Positions 15,596 to 25,266 are shown, counted from the first letter of the stretch. The stretch: DNA of 64,000 nt from an uncultured Oscillospiraceae bacterium (GCA_900539195.1 UQBC01000007.1:18114-82113); one strand, 5' to 3'. Notes: generated by a model not told the origin, from the letters alone. Program-made: numbers and translations.

Positions 15596-17155
15596 ATGAG
15601 AAATTCAAAGAAATTATCCGCAATTATTTTATCGGCAATTATGCTTGCGACGGGTTGTGCGGACAACACTGCACCCGGAGAAAGTACGGAAATAAAAGAA
15701 AATTCATCTGTTATTACAGAAAATAACGGAACAGGTGACAGCGGCAACTCAGAACCTGATACAAAGTCGGTTGTAAATGCCGTAAAGGATATCAGTGTCG
15801 ATACCAAGGTGAAAATACTGTCGTGGTACAGCCTGAACGATAACGGTATAGCAAAAAATTATAAGGAGCTTTTCGGTGTGCCTGAAAATATTCCGCAGGG
15901 GTATGAGGAAAGCAATTCATGGGATAGCGGCAATGATACGGAAAGTTCGCCCGATGAAAAGCCGTTTGCCGAGATCCGTGTCACTTCTTATGCAGGCAGA
16001 TATTCTGACCTTGCCAAGCTTATTCAGGCTGATGATTCACCGGACGCATTCCCCGCTCAGCTGTACGCAATGACGTATTTCAACTCCAATGACAAGAGCG
16101 ACAAATATTTTGACGCTGTGGACGGTGTTATTGATTTCGGATTGTCTGAGCTTGCGCCATACAGCAAAATTCAGAATGATATAAGAATGTTTGATAAAAA
16201 TTACTGCCCCATATATAATGTTTCTTCCTCATCGGTTTTATGGTACAGGAGCAGTGTTATCAAAAACGCGGGGCTTGAAGATCCGTGGACGCTTTACGAA
16301 AAAGACGAATGGACGTGGAACAAATTCCTTGAAATGTGCGAAAAGTTCTCTGACGGCAAGCAATCGACAGAGGATATAGTTAAGTACGACGGAAATATAA
16401 AATTCGGCATCGATGGTGACAATGTGCCGACTAATCTGCTTGCGACGACCGGAATACATCTTTTTGGTAATGATAACGGATTGTATATAGATAATTCAGG
16501 TACAGATAAGATGAAAGCGGCGATGGAGTTCCTGAGGCAGTTTGACACGACGCAGAAAAGTCTGCGTTATCCGAGAGACCTGTTGAACAACTGGGCTCCG
16601 AACTATCGTGAGTGGGCGAAAGGCAACACGTTGTTCTTTGAAGACGGTATATGGAGATACGAAGAAAAGTGGATAGAATACAAGGAAAAGGAAAAATGGA
16701 GTGAAGATGAAATAAGCTTTGTTCCGTTCCCAAGATACGACACAGAAAAAACATACAGCCAGAATATGAATACAACATCATTCCTGCTTCCAAAAGGCTC
16801 AAAAAATAAGGTCGGCTATCAGTCGCTTATATATACGGACATATATGCACGCAACAATACCGAAATGCAGAAAGCGTCAAGACAATATGACAAGACAGAG
16901 TACGGATGGAATGACAGACTGCTTGACAGAATAGAAAAGATAAGTCAGCCTGACGCTTTCAACTGGGTATGCGACTATAGCAGTATTGCCTTATTTATAA
17001 TAGGCAGTGGGTGCGGAGAAGATGTATCCGGTGCGTTGCTAAACAATACTTTCCTGACCGGAGTTAAATACGATGAGGTCCTTGAGGAATACGGACCTGT
17101 AAATTCCCGGGAGGCAGAAATGCTGAATACGCCGCCTGAAAAAAGCACAAATTGA
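15596..17155 (+). CDS. Extracellular solute-binding lipoprotein, paralog 1
   Basis: 519-residue lipoprotein. The signal peptide ends in a lipobox (LATGC), then a Ser/Glu/Thr/Asn linker, then a family 1-like solute-binding fold. Family landmarks shared with four other full-length genes here: DxxVKILSWY, LYGVPEN-type segment, LWYRSSVI...GLEDPWTLYEK, EWTWNKFLEMC, EWAKGNTLFFEDGIWRYEE and SEDEISFVPFP. These suggest a carbohydrate or oligomer-binding protein at the outer face of the membrane. No ABC permease is adjacent. RBS AAAGGAGC. Most diverged of the first three tandem copies. Confidence 0.78.
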   Translation: MRNSKKLSAIILSAIMLATGCADNTAPGESTEIKENSSVITENNGTGDSGNSEPDTKSVVNAVKDISVDTKVKILSWYSLNDNGIAKNYKELFGVPENIPQGYEESNSWDSGNDTESSPDEKPFAEIRVTSYAGRYSDLAKLIQADDSPDAFPAQLYAMTYFNSNDKSDKYFDAVDGVIDFGLSELAPYSKIQNDIRMFDKNYCPIYNVSSSSVLWYRSSVIKNAGLEDPWTLYEKDEWTWNKFLEMCEKFSDGKQSTEDIVKYDGNIKFGIDGDNVPTNLLATTGIHLFGNDNGLYIDNSGTDKMKAAMEFLRQFDTTQKSLRYPRDLLNNWAPNYREWAKGNTLFFEDGIWRYEEKWIEYKEKEKWSEDEISFVPFPRYDTEKTYSQNMNTTSFLLPKGSKNKVGYQSLIYTDIYARNNTEMQKASRQYDKTEYGWNDRLLDRIEKISQPDAFNWVCDYSSIALFIIGSGCGEDVSGALLNNTFLTGVKYDEVLEEYGPVNSREAEMLNTPPEKSTN

Positions 17156-17209
17156 AATTAATAATATTTTTCTATAGTTAACATCAACACTACATCAAAG
17201 GAGCTATTT

Positions 17210-18742
17210 ATGAAACACACAAAGAAATTATCCGCAATTATCCTGTCGGCGGTAATGCTGACGACCGCCTGCGCGAGTAACGTGTCACCCGGAAAAAGCA
17301 CGGAAATAAAAGACAGCGAACCCGCCGCTCCGCAGAATTCCGTAACAGACAACAGCAACGGCGGTAATACGGACACTATTCCCGAAAGTAAGTCGGTAAA
17401 GGACGTTATAGGGGATATCAAGGTCGATACAAAGGTGAAAATACTGTCGTGGTACGACCTTAATGATCAGAATGTAGCTAAAACGTACAAGGAGCTTTTC
17501 GGAGTGCCGGAAAATATGCCGATAGGGTACGAAGAAAGCGGCTCAAAGAATAACAGCTCAGAAGGCAATGGAAAAGAAAAGCCGTTTGCTGATATACAAG
17601 TCACCAATTATGCGAGCAGATATATGGATCTTACAAGGCTTGTACAGTCGGACAATTCACCGGACTGTATACCGTTCCAGGAAAGCACATTTATAAGAAT
17701 GCTGGGGAAAAAAGAAGAGCTGTTACAGAATGTTGACGATGTTATAGACTTTGGTATCAAAGAGCTTGCTTTATATAAAAGTGAGAGCGATAAGCTTTCT
17801 TTCGAGGGAAAACATTATGTTCCGATCACGGATCTGTCGGTCGATCATATGATCTGGTACAAAATGTCCGTAATAGCCGAAAGCGGTCTTGACGACCCAT
17901 GGGAGCTTTATCAAAAGGGCGATTGGACATGGGATAAATTTATGGAAATGTCAAAGCAATTCGCCGACAGCGAAAACGGAAAATATGCTTTCGACGGATA
18001 TCTGCATATAATATCCGATGCGTTCCTTTCCACGACGGGCGAAACCTTTATCACGCTTGACGATAACGGCAGATATAAAAATAACTGCAAAAACGATAAG
18101 ATCTACGAATGTATGGATTATCTTCGTCGGTTTGCCCCATCGGTTGACGGTTTGCGTTATCCCAATGAACGCGAGAACGGCTGGAGCGCAAACGAGCACG
18201 AATGGGCAGAAGGAAATACCTTATTCTATATCGGCGATCAATATAATTATGAAACCCAATTTAGTTTATATAAGAAAAGAAACAAGTGGAGCGATGATGA
18301 AATAAAGATAGTTCCGATGCCCTCGCCGGATAAGGAGCAGACTGAATATCAGCCTATGAGCGCAGAGGGTTATCTGCTTATAAAAGGCGCAAAAAATACA
18401 GAGGGATATAAGTCGCTTGTTTACGCTTTTGCATATCATAACAATTATCGCAGTGATGAAGAGATGAAAGCATACAGAGAAGAGATGAAAAGCGAAAGCG
18501 GCTGGAGCGATATGCTTCTTGACAGAATTGACGAGATAAACACTCCCGGAAAATATCACACTGTATTTGAAATAAGCAATCCGGATAATGTTTATGACAA
18601 TTGCTTTTACTCAACTCCCTACAGTGAATGTGTGGACAATTGCCTTGCGAACGGTTCTGCGTACAAGGCGTATCTCGAAAATAATCCGGATATAGTTGAA
18701 TATTTCGATCGCCTGGTCGGAAGTGCAAACGGAGAAGAATAA
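17210..18742 (+). CDS. Extracellular solute-binding lipoprotein, paralog 2
   Basis: 510 residues, same architecture as paralog 1: signal peptide with lipobox (TTAC), low-complexity linker, solute-binding domain with DPWELYQKGDWTWDKFMEM and EWAEGNTLFY. The tryptophan-rich segment reads YNYETQFSLYKKRNKWSDDEI, diverged from WRYEEtW in the others, so ligand contacts may differ. Its leader and first ~85 bp of coding sequence are almost identical to paralog 3, in contrast to the diverged remainder. Gap to the upstream gene is only 54 bp with no terminator, so co-transcription is likely. Confidence 0.78.
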   Translation: MKHTKKLSAIILSAVMLTTACASNVSPGKSTEIKDSEPAAPQNSVTDNSNGGNTDTIPESKSVKDVIGDIKVDTKVKILSWYDLNDQNVAKTYKELFGVPENMPIGYEESGSKNNSSEGNGKEKPFADIQVTNYASRYMDLTRLVQSDNSPDCIPFQESTFIRMLGKKEELLQNVDDVIDFGIKELALYKSESDKLSFEGKHYVPITDLSVDHMIWYKMSVIAESGLDDPWELYQKGDWTWDKFMEMSKQFADSENGKYAFDGYLHIISDAFLSTTGETFITLDDNGRYKNNCKNDKIYECMDYLRRFAPSVDGLRYPNERENGWSANEHEWAEGNTLFYIGDQYNYETQFSLYKKRNKWSDDEIKIVPMPSPDKEQTEYQPMSAEGYLLIKGAKNTEGYKSLVYAFAYHNNYRSDEEMKAYREEMKSESGWSDMLLDRIDEINTPGKYHTVFEISNPDNVYDNCFYSTPYSECVDNCLANGSAYKAYLENNPDIVEYFDRLVGSANGEE

Positions 18743-18829
18743 CCCGTCGCTTTTGTTTGGACTGCAATATGCCGAATAGTCGGCAGAAACGATCAATAAA
18801 CATTTCACACTACATCAAAGGAGCTATTT

Positions 18830-20356
18830 ATGAAACACACAAAGAAACTATCCGCAATTATCCTGTCGGCGGTAATGCTGACGACCGCCTGTGCAAATAA
18901 TGTATCGCCCGGCAGCAGTACGGGAATAAAAGACAGTTCCTCTGACACTGCAAACAGTTCGGACGTTAAAGAAAGCAACGGCGGTAATACGGACACTGCT
19001 GCCGAAAGTAAGTCGGTAAAGGACGTTATAGGGGATGTCAAGGTCGACACAAAGGTGAAATTTCTCGGCTGGTATGACCTTAATAACAGCAACATTGCCG
19101 ATACATATAAGAAACTTTTCGGAGTGCCGCAAAAAAATCCCGAGGGCTACGAAACAGACCATTCGGGTAATGATACCGAACCTTTTATAGATGTTTACCT
19201 GAGCAGTTACGTTGACAGATATTATACACTGGCAAAGCTGATCGGATCCGGGGATTCTCCCGATGCTTTCCCTGCCGAGATATCAAGAATGCCTTGCTCT
19301 GTCGGAGCAGATAAGCTTTTTCAGCCGATAGGCGATATCATAGACTTTGAAACGGATGAGTTTGCACCTTACAGCAAGATACAACAATCGTTAAAATATG
19401 TCGGAAACGATTATGTGCCGATATTCAGCAGTACCCCGCGTTCGCTTCTGTGGTACAGGAGCAGTGTTGTAAAAGAATCCGGACTTGAAGACCCGTGGGA
19501 GCTGTACGAAAAGAATGAATGGACGTGGAGTAAATTCCTCAGTATGTGCGAAAGCTTCAGCAGCAGCGAAAAGAAGAAATACGGCGTTGACGGATATTTT
19601 GTTGAACGTGAAATCCTTTCTACTGTCGGAAAAGGACTTATCGGTATAGAAGACGATCTGCTTACAAGTAATGCCGATGATGAGAAGATAATCTCTGCAA
19701 TGGATTATTTGCGTCAGTTTGCCACATCGCAGAAAAAACTGCGATATCCCTGTGAAGAGGAGAACGGTTGGTCGCCAAGCGATTCCGAATGGGCAAACGG
19801 CAACACACTGTTTTATCAAGACGGTTTATGGAGATATGATGAAACCTGGCGGCTTTATAAGAAAAAGAATAAATGGAGCGACGATGAAATCAATTTCGTT
19901 CCTTTCCCTCGCTGTGACGATGAGCAGTCATATTATCAGGGGTATAACTGCGCTGAAAATACCTATATGCTCCCGATAGGTTCAAAGAACCCCGAAGGCT
20001 ATAAGGCGCTTGTATATTCGGCGGCATACTTATATAACGACAGCTCCGCACAGACACGGCTCAGAGAGGAAAAGAAAACCGAATATGATTGGAATGACAG
20101 GCTTCTTGACAGAATGGATAAGATAAACAGCCCCGATGCTTTTGAGTGGGTAGTTGACTGCCGTGATTATTTCGAGGAAGTACTGCCTACCGCATCGAGT
20201 GATACCTTTACCGGTATACTTTCGAGAAGTTCGTATATATATGGTAAGGACTACAGAACGTTTATTACCAAAGAAAGCTCGGATATTATTGAAGAGCTTG
20301 ACAAAGCGATAGACAGAATCAATAAATCGGCAGAAAATATCGGAACTGAACAATAA
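18830..20356 (+). CDS. Extracellular solute-binding lipoprotein, paralog 3
   Basis: 508 residues, lipobox TTAC after a signal peptide virtually identical to that of paralog 2. Conserved landmarks: LLWYRSSVVKESGLEDPWEL, WTWSKFLSMCESF, GNTLFYQDGLWRYDETW and WSDDEINFVPFP. The mature domain is closer to paralog 1 than to paralog 2 in several of these blocks, while the signal peptide matches paralog 2, suggesting gene conversion or mosaic duplication. RBS AAAGGAGC. Followed at once by an internally deleted fourth copy. Confidence 0.78.
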   Translation: MKHTKKLSAIILSAVMLTTACANNVSPGSSTGIKDSSSDTANSSDVKESNGGNTDTAAESKSVKDVIGDVKVDTKVKFLGWYDLNNSNIADTYKKLFGVPQKNPEGYETDHSGNDTEPFIDVYLSSYVDRYYTLAKLIGSGDSPDAFPAEISRMPCSVGADKLFQPIGDIIDFETDEFAPYSKIQQSLKYVGNDYVPIFSSTPRSLLWYRSSVVKESGLEDPWELYEKNEWTWSKFLSMCESFSSSEKKKYGVDGYFVEREILSTVGKGLIGIEDDLLTSNADDEKIISAMDYLRQFATSQKKLRYPCEEENGWSPSDSEWANGNTLFYQDGLWRYDETWRLYKKKNKWSDDEINFVPFPRCDDEQSYYQGYNCAENTYMLPIGSKNPEGYKALVYSAAYLYNDSSAQTRLREEKKTEYDWNDRLLDRMDKINSPDAFEWVVDCRDYFEEVLPTASSDTFTGILSRSSYIYGKDYRTFITKESSDIIEELDKAIDRINKSAENIGTEQ

Positions 20357-20360
20357 AAAC

Positions 20361-20658
20361 CATTTCACACTGCATTGTACGTCAGAATGCAAAATCCGAA
20401 TATGACCGGACCGACAGATCGCTTGACAGAATGGACAGGATGAACGATCCGGAAACATTTGTACCGGTTATAGAATTCAAGCAGATGTGCATCGGTACGA
20501 ATCCTTTGTCCTGCGGCGAAAGCTATATGCACGCAATGGAGGGTTGGTGCTATATGGAAGGTCAGGATTACAAAAAGAATCCGGAGGATGAAGTAAAAGG
20601 GGAGTATACGCCTGCCATTGAGGCGTATCCGGATGATCTGAATGGCATAATAAGTTGA
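20361..20658 (+). pseudogene. Internally deleted solute-binding lipoprotein gene remnant
   Basis: The sequence CATTTCACACTGCAT (from 20361) repeats the leader found before paralog 3, but then jumps straight into a C-terminal fragment: KSEYDRTDRSLDRMDRMNDP aligns with KTEYDWNDRLLDRMDKINSP of paralog 3. The reading frame continues to a stop at 20656-20658. About 1.2-1.3 kb, including RBS, start, signal peptide and most of the binding domain, is missing. An ATG at 20431 could only give a 75-residue C-terminal piece with no RBS, so I treat it as non-functional. Confidence 0.72.
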
Positions 20659-20833
20659 AATTTAGCTAATTAACCTAAATTACCATGCTTCGATTGTGCT
20701 ATTTTCACAAAATCGTTTAGCTAAATTACTGCAAATTGTTTATTGACGGTGTGACAGCAATTTTGTTATAATAGTAATTGTAATAATACGCAAATCTGTA
20801 CTCAGGTACAGAAAATCTACAGGAGGATTAAAG
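20659..20833 (+). promoter_or_regulatory. Promoter and palindromes upstream of paralog 4
   Basis: TTGACG (20743-20748), 18 bp, TATAAT (20767-20772). Upstream lie AATTTAG...CTAAATT (arms 20659-20665 and 20675-20681) and a perfect 10-bp palindrome TTTAGCTAAA (20716-20725), both possible regulator sites. The gene itself uses a different, terminator-bounded unit from paralogs 1-3. Confidence 0.6.
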
Positions 20834-22327
20834 ATGAGAAAATATACCAAGGCTATTGCAGGTGCATTAGCACTCGTATCTGCTGTAACAGCTTTTTCAG
20901 GTTGCACAGGCAGTTCGACAACAAGCGGTACAACAGCAGACAACAGCTCAGCGGCTGCTACAACAGGCGAAACACAGAAGCAGATGTCTGAGAACGAGGG
21001 CGTTCAGAGCGCAGTTAACAATGTTTCTGCCGGCGAAAATTATAAGGACATCAAGGTTGACACAAAGATCAAGTGGATGGCATGGTGGGACATTCAGGAG
21101 GCTTCCCCTGCAGTAGAGGTATTCAAGAAGCTCTACGGCACACCCGAAAACAAGCCTAAGGGCTATGAGAGCGTTGCTGATGAGAACGTATTCGTAAACG
21201 TCAAGGTTTCAAGCTATGCGGACAGATATACCAGCCTTTCAAAGCTCGTACAGTCAGACGATTCACCCGACTGCTTCCCCTTTGAGATCTGCAACTATCC
21301 CTACAGCATTTATCAGAACCTTTTCCAGCCCCTTGACGGTATCATTGATTTCACAACAGATGATTGGGCTGATTATAAAGAATCTATCGACAAGTTCAAC
21401 TGGGGCGGCAAGAACTACTGCCCTATTATGAGTCTTGTTCCCACAAGCTTCCTGTGGTACAAAAAGTCAACTGTTGAAGAAGCAGGTCTTGACGATCCCT
21501 GGGAGCTTTATGAAAGTGGCAAGTGGACATGGGAAACATTCCTGACAATGGCAAGAAAGTTCTCAGATCCCGATAACGGCAAGTATGTACTTGACGGTTA
21601 CAACCCCGAAAACAACTTTGTCTGCACGACAGGTACACCTCTTATCGCACTTGAAGGCGGTAAGCTTGTAAGTCACCTTAATGATGCTAACATCGAAAAG
21701 TGCCTTGATATGCTTCGTTCATTCGATAACACACAGGAACAGCTCCGTTACCCCAGAGATGTCGATAACAACTGGTCACCCAGCTATCCCGAGTGGGTAA
21801 ACGGCAACACACTGTTCTTTGAAGACGGTACATGGAGATATGAGGAAACATGGAGACTGTACAAGAAGAAACAGAAGTGGGATGACGATGAGATCAACTT
21901 CGTTCCCTTCCCCCAGATGGACGGTTCTGATAAGTATTATCAGAGCATGAAGCAGGATTCTATAATGCTCGTTGCAGGTTCTAAGAACATAGACGGTTAC
22001 AAGGCGTGGATCTATGCTAACTTAGTAGCTTCAAACGATCCCGAAATACAGAAGGCAGGCAGAGAGCAGTCCAAGGCTGAGTATGACTGGACAGATACAC
22101 TGCTTGACAGACTTGATACAATGAAGGATCCCGCGACATTCACAGGCGTATTTGACTTCAAGAACGGTATCGGTTCAGATATTGCCGATGTGAGCAGTCA
22201 GGATAATCCTGTAGAACAGCTCACAAAGGGCCCGTACATGACAGGTGAATCTTATACATCTTTCCGTGAACAGTATCAGGGTCAGATAGACGCTCGTCTT
22301 GCAGAACTCAACAAGACTGTTGAATAA
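20834..22327 (+). CDS. Extracellular solute-binding lipoprotein, paralog 4
   Basis: 497 residues. Signal peptide with lipobox (FSGC), Ser/Thr/Ala-rich linker, then the shared solute-binding domain (DDPWELYESGKWTWETFLTMA, GNTLFFEDGTWRYEETWRLY, KWDDDEINFVPFPQMDGSD). Very similar to paralog 5 at 26978, clearly a separate subgroup from paralogs 1-3. The codon use (many ACA, AAG, CTT/CTC and few rare codons), AGGAGG RBS, good promoter and strong terminator suggest high expression. Probably binds a plant or mucin-derived saccharide, but no permease is nearby to support this. Confidence 0.8.
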   Translation: MRKYTKAIAGALALVSAVTAFSGCTGSSTTSGTTADNSSAAATTGETQKQMSENEGVQSAVNNVSAGENYKDIKVDTKIKWMAWWDIQEASPAVEVFKKLYGTPENKPKGYESVADENVFVNVKVSSYADRYTSLSKLVQSDDSPDCFPFEICNYPYSIYQNLFQPLDGIIDFTTDDWADYKESIDKFNWGGKNYCPIMSLVPTSFLWYKKSTVEEAGLDDPWELYESGKWTWETFLTMARKFSDPDNGKYVLDGYNPENNFVCTTGTPLIALEGGKLVSHLNDANIEKCLDMLRSFDNTQEQLRYPRDVDNNWSPSYPEWVNGNTLFFEDGTWRYEETWRLYKKKQKWDDDEINFVPFPQMDGSDKYYQSMKQDSIMLVAGSKNIDGYKAWIYANLVASNDPEIQKAGREQSKAEYDWTDTLLDRLDTMKDPATFTGVFDFKNGIGSDIADVSSQDNPVEQLTKGPYMTGESYTSFREQYQGQIDARLAELNKTVE

Positions 22328-22348
22328 TTCTTAAAATTAATAATAATG

Positions 22349-22372
22349 ACGGCTCTGCTTTTGCAGAGCCGT
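22349..22372 (+). terminator. Terminator of paralog 4
   Basis: ACGGCTCTGC/GCAGAGCCGT, 10-bp perfect stem with TTTT loop, followed by TGCTTTTAT. Confidence 0.8.
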
Positions 22373-22402
22373 TGCTTTTATCGCCGGTCAACGTATATAA
22401 AA

Positions 22403-22432
22403 ATCCCGCCGCATTTCATTTTGCGGCGGGAT
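22403..22432 (-). terminator. Terminator of the PocR-MCP gene
   Basis: ATCCCGCCGCA/TGCGGCGGGAT, 11-bp perfect stem, 8-nt loop, followed on the minus strand by TTTTTAT. Confidence 0.85.
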
Positions 22433-22449
22433 CATCTGTATCTGACCGA

Positions 22450-23472
22450 TTAAACCTTGCTTATATTATCTATCTTTTTGGAAGTTTCGGCAATCTTATC
22501 GCTGAGATCCTTTACTGTAGCAACGTTGGCTTCGATCTTGCCGACTGCAGTTGTGATTTCCTTGTCGATTGCAGAAATTGAAGCACGAACACTGCCGAGT
22601 ACATCTTCAATACTGCGCGTCTGGTTGGATGTCTGTTCTGCGAGCTGACGCACTTCCTGTGCGATGACGTTGAAGCCTGCGCCTGCCTCGCCGACGTGCT
22701 TTGCCTCAATTGAAGCGTTGAATCCGAGCAACGTCATCTGTGTCGCAACATTCTGTATGTATTTTAAAATAGAGTCGGTCTGTGCAACAGCCTTTGCGGA
22801 TTCTGCCGCTTTTTCACGCAACAGGTCAAACTCGGCGGATAAAGCCGCTATTGTTGTATTGACTTCTTCTACATTTGCATTGATATCCTTGTAGTCGTCC
22901 TGAACCTCATCGAACATTGCGTCCGTGTTCTTGTGTTCTTCCGTGATGCTGTACTTTTCGTATCCAACCTGTGAAAGTGCCTGAGCCATTTTGAAAAGAA
23001 GCTCTGCGGCGTTGTTTACTTTCTCTTCGGAAACTATCGGAACTTTTTTTACCGCCTCGACATATTCATCGGGGTCTACATCAATCTCCTTTGCTATGGC
23101 ACGGAACTTGTCAAGGTCCGGCTCTTCCGTCAGCACCTGACCGCCAATAAGAGAGCCTATCTGCTCACCGTTTACAATAATCGGGGAAGCAAAGTCTACA
23201 AGTCCGCCGTGACAGTAGTAAACAGCCGGTCTTCCTGTTTTGCTTGCCTGTTCGCCGCCTTTAAGGTCGCAGAGATTGCAACGTTCACAACCTACACTTG
23301 ATTTCCTGGTGTAATTCATACAGAAGTCCGTAGGACATGAAAGCTGGGTCACAGGACCGTTCTTGTCGGTTGCGAGAGCCGCCATGCCAGTTGCCTTTGC
23401 AAATGCGTCCTGCAAGGACTGTAACTGCGCTCTGTCTATAACATCAAGTAATGTAATCTCTTTGTTTGCCAT
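22450..23472 (-). CDS. Soluble PocR-domain chemoreceptor-like protein
   Basis: 340 residues. Residues about 8-165 match a PocR sensory domain, including the cysteine cluster C-x3-C...GCERCNLCD and the YYCHGGLVDFASPI block. Residues about 185-340 form a methyl-accepting chemotaxis signalling hairpin (GAGFNVIAQEVRQLAEQTSNQT). No membrane segment is present, so it is a cytoplasmic receptor. PocR domains bind small molecules such as diols or hydrocarbon derivatives. ATG 23472 follows GGAAGGTG and was preferred to an upstream ATG without RBS. No che genes are in the window, so the signalling partner is unknown. Confidence 0.85.
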   Translation of the reverse strand: MANKEITLLDVIDRAQLQSLQDAFAKATGMAALATDKNGPVTQLSCPTDFCMNYTRKSSVGCERCNLCDLKGGEQASKTGRPAVYYCHGGLVDFASPIIVNGEQIGSLIGGQVLTEEPDLDKFRAIAKEIDVDPDEYVEAVKKVPIVSEEKVNNAAELLFKMAQALSQVGYEKYSITEEHKNTDAMFDEVQDDYKDINANVEEVNTTIAALSAEFDLLREKAAESAKAVAQTDSILKYIQNVATQMTLLGFNASIEAKHVGEAGAGFNVIAQEVRQLAEQTSNQTRSIEDVLGSVRASISAIDKEITTAVGKIEANVATVKDLSDKIAETSKKIDNISKV

Positions 23473-23784
23473 ATTAATGACACCTTCCCTTTTTCTATGT
23501 TGATACAAGACGGACAGCCCTTGAAATTAAGACTGTCTTTATATAGAATTATACTCTGTTTTAAATAAAAATGCAATACCATAAGTAACTGATTTTGTTA
23601 ATTTGAACAATAGAAATTGAAATATTTAGTTATTATTTCCGATTTTTCTTTTTTCGGCAGGAACCGCGATAAATTTTGCTTGATTTTGGACACAAAATAT
23701 GCTATATTTTTAAATAGGAGTAAGAAACTATAAAAGAGCCACAGGCTGTATTGTCAGAAGTGTGGCTGAAAGGCGGAAAAAAAC
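23473..23784. promoter_or_regulatory. Divergent promoter region between PocR-MCP and glgA
   Basis: Minus strand: TTGCAT (23576-23571), 17 bp, TATAAT (23553-23548) for the receptor gene. Plus strand: TTGATT (23680-23685), 17 bp, TATATT (23703-23708) for glgA, leaving a leader of about 70 nt. The 90 bp between them is AT-rich with no further structure that I can see. Confidence 0.6.
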
Positions 23785-25212
23785 ATGAAGATCCTATATG
23801 CGGCAAGTGAGGCTCAGCCCGTAGCGGCTTCCGGAGGACTTGCAGATGTTGCCGGCTCGCTTCCTAAGGCGCTTGTCGAAGAAGGCCACGAGGCTTGCGT
23901 GGTAGTACCTCTGTATGTAAATACAATTAAACAGCAGTGGCGTGATCAGATGACCTATATTACAAATTTTTCTGTACCGGTAGGTTGGAGAAATCAGTAC
24001 TGCGGATTGTTCACAGCAAAGATAAACAACGTTACATATTATTTCCTTGATAACGAGTATTATTTCAAGCGTGATTTCGGACTTTACGGCTATTATGACG
24101 ATGCCGAAAGATATGCGTTCTTCTCACGTGCTGTTCTTGAAATGCTCAGGGTTATCGACTTCAAGCCGCAGATTATCAATTCAAATGACTGGCAGTGCGC
24201 CCTTATCCCCGTATATTATAGCATTTTCTATAGAAATGACGAAAAGCTCTGGGGTATCAAGAATGTATTTACTATCCACAACATTCAGTACCAGGGCAGA
24301 TACGGTATGGAGATACTTGAAGACGTTCTCGGCATACCGAAGCATTTTGCGTCGCTTATGGAATATGACAGAGATATCAATCTTATGAAAGCGGCTATTG
24401 AGGTTTCGGACAAGGTCACAACCGTTTCTCCGACATATGCGAGAGAAATACTCGATCCGTGGTTCTCACACGGTCTTGACAGAGCGCTTGCTGATAAGCA
24501 GTATAAGACCTGCGGATTCCTTAACGGTATTGATACCGATATGTACAACCCGGCTACAGATCCCGCAATTCCCGCAAACTTCACGGTTTCAAAGAAGGCA
24601 GGCAAGAAGGTATGCACGCAGAAGCTGCTTGAAGAAGTAGGACTTCCCCAAGGTGATGAACCTGTGCTCGGTATGGTATCAAGACTTGTCGAACACAAGG
24701 GCTTTGATCTTGTAAAGTGTGTGTTTGATGATATAATAAATCTCGGCTACAAGGTAGTTATATTAGGCTCGGGCGAGGCTCAGTACGAGCAGTTCTTCCA
24801 CGAGATGCGCTGGAAATATCCCGACAGAGTAGCATTTACCTGCGGATATATTCCCGACCTTGCAAAGAAAATCTACGCCGGAGCGAATATGTTCCTTATG
24901 CCCAGTAAGAGCGAGCCGTGCGGACTTGCACAGATGATCTCTCTGCGTTACGGCACTATCCCGATAGTCCGTAAAACGGGCGGTCTTGCAGACAGCATAG
25001 TTGACTGCGGAGATGAGAACGGCACAGGCTACACATTCCAGTCGTACAACGCTCACGATATGCTTTATGCTATCAAGAGAGCAAAGGATTGCTACTGGGA
25101 CAAGACTGAGTGGAACAAGCTGGTTACAAGAGCTATGAAGGCAGACTTCAGTTGGAAGCAGTCGGCTAAGCTGTATATCGGCCTTTATAAGGAGCTTGCC
25201 GGAGAGCAGTAA
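23785..25212 (+). CDS. glgA: Glycogen (starch) synthase, ADP-glucose type
   Basis: 475-residue GT5 enzyme extending alpha-1,4-glucan from ADP-glucose. SGGLADVAGSLPKAL near residue 17, NSNDWQCALIP, TIHNIQYQGRYG and the C-terminal SKSEPCGLAQM and KTGGLADSI blocks are all present, and SRLVEHKGFDL keeps the catalytic Arg and Lys. The N-terminal K-x-G-G-L motif, which binds ADP-glucose in bacterial GlgA, reads A-S-G-G-L here, so the usual lysine is replaced by alanine. No other glg genes are adjacent. It stands alone between the receptor gene and an ion exchanger. Confidence 0.9.
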   Translation: MKILYAASEAQPVAASGGLADVAGSLPKALVEEGHEACVVVPLYVNTIKQQWRDQMTYITNFSVPVGWRNQYCGLFTAKINNVTYYFLDNEYYFKRDFGLYGYYDDAERYAFFSRAVLEMLRVIDFKPQIINSNDWQCALIPVYYSIFYRNDEKLWGIKNVFTIHNIQYQGRYGMEILEDVLGIPKHFASLMEYDRDINLMKAAIEVSDKVTTVSPTYAREILDPWFSHGLDRALADKQYKTCGFLNGIDTDMYNPATDPAIPANFTVSKKAGKKVCTQKLLEEVGLPQGDEPVLGMVSRLVEHKGFDLVKCVFDDIINLGYKVVILGSGEAQYEQFFHEMRWKYPDRVAFTCGYIPDLAKKIYAGANMFLMPSKSEPCGLAQMISLRYGTIPIVRKTGGLADSIVDCGDENGTGYTFQSYNAHDMLYAIKRAKDCYWDKTEWNKLVTRAMKADFSWKQSAKLYIGLYKELAGEQ

Positions 25213-25231
25213 ACGATAAAAATCAATATGT

Positions 25232-25266
25232 ACGGGCAGTCGCTTCTATGAAACGTCACTGCCCGT
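25232..25266 (+). terminator. Weak hairpin after glgA
   Basis: ACGGGCAGT/ACTGCCCGT, 9-bp stem with a 17-nt loop, followed by CATTCG with no U-tract. It may slow but not fully stop transcription. Confidence 0.4.
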
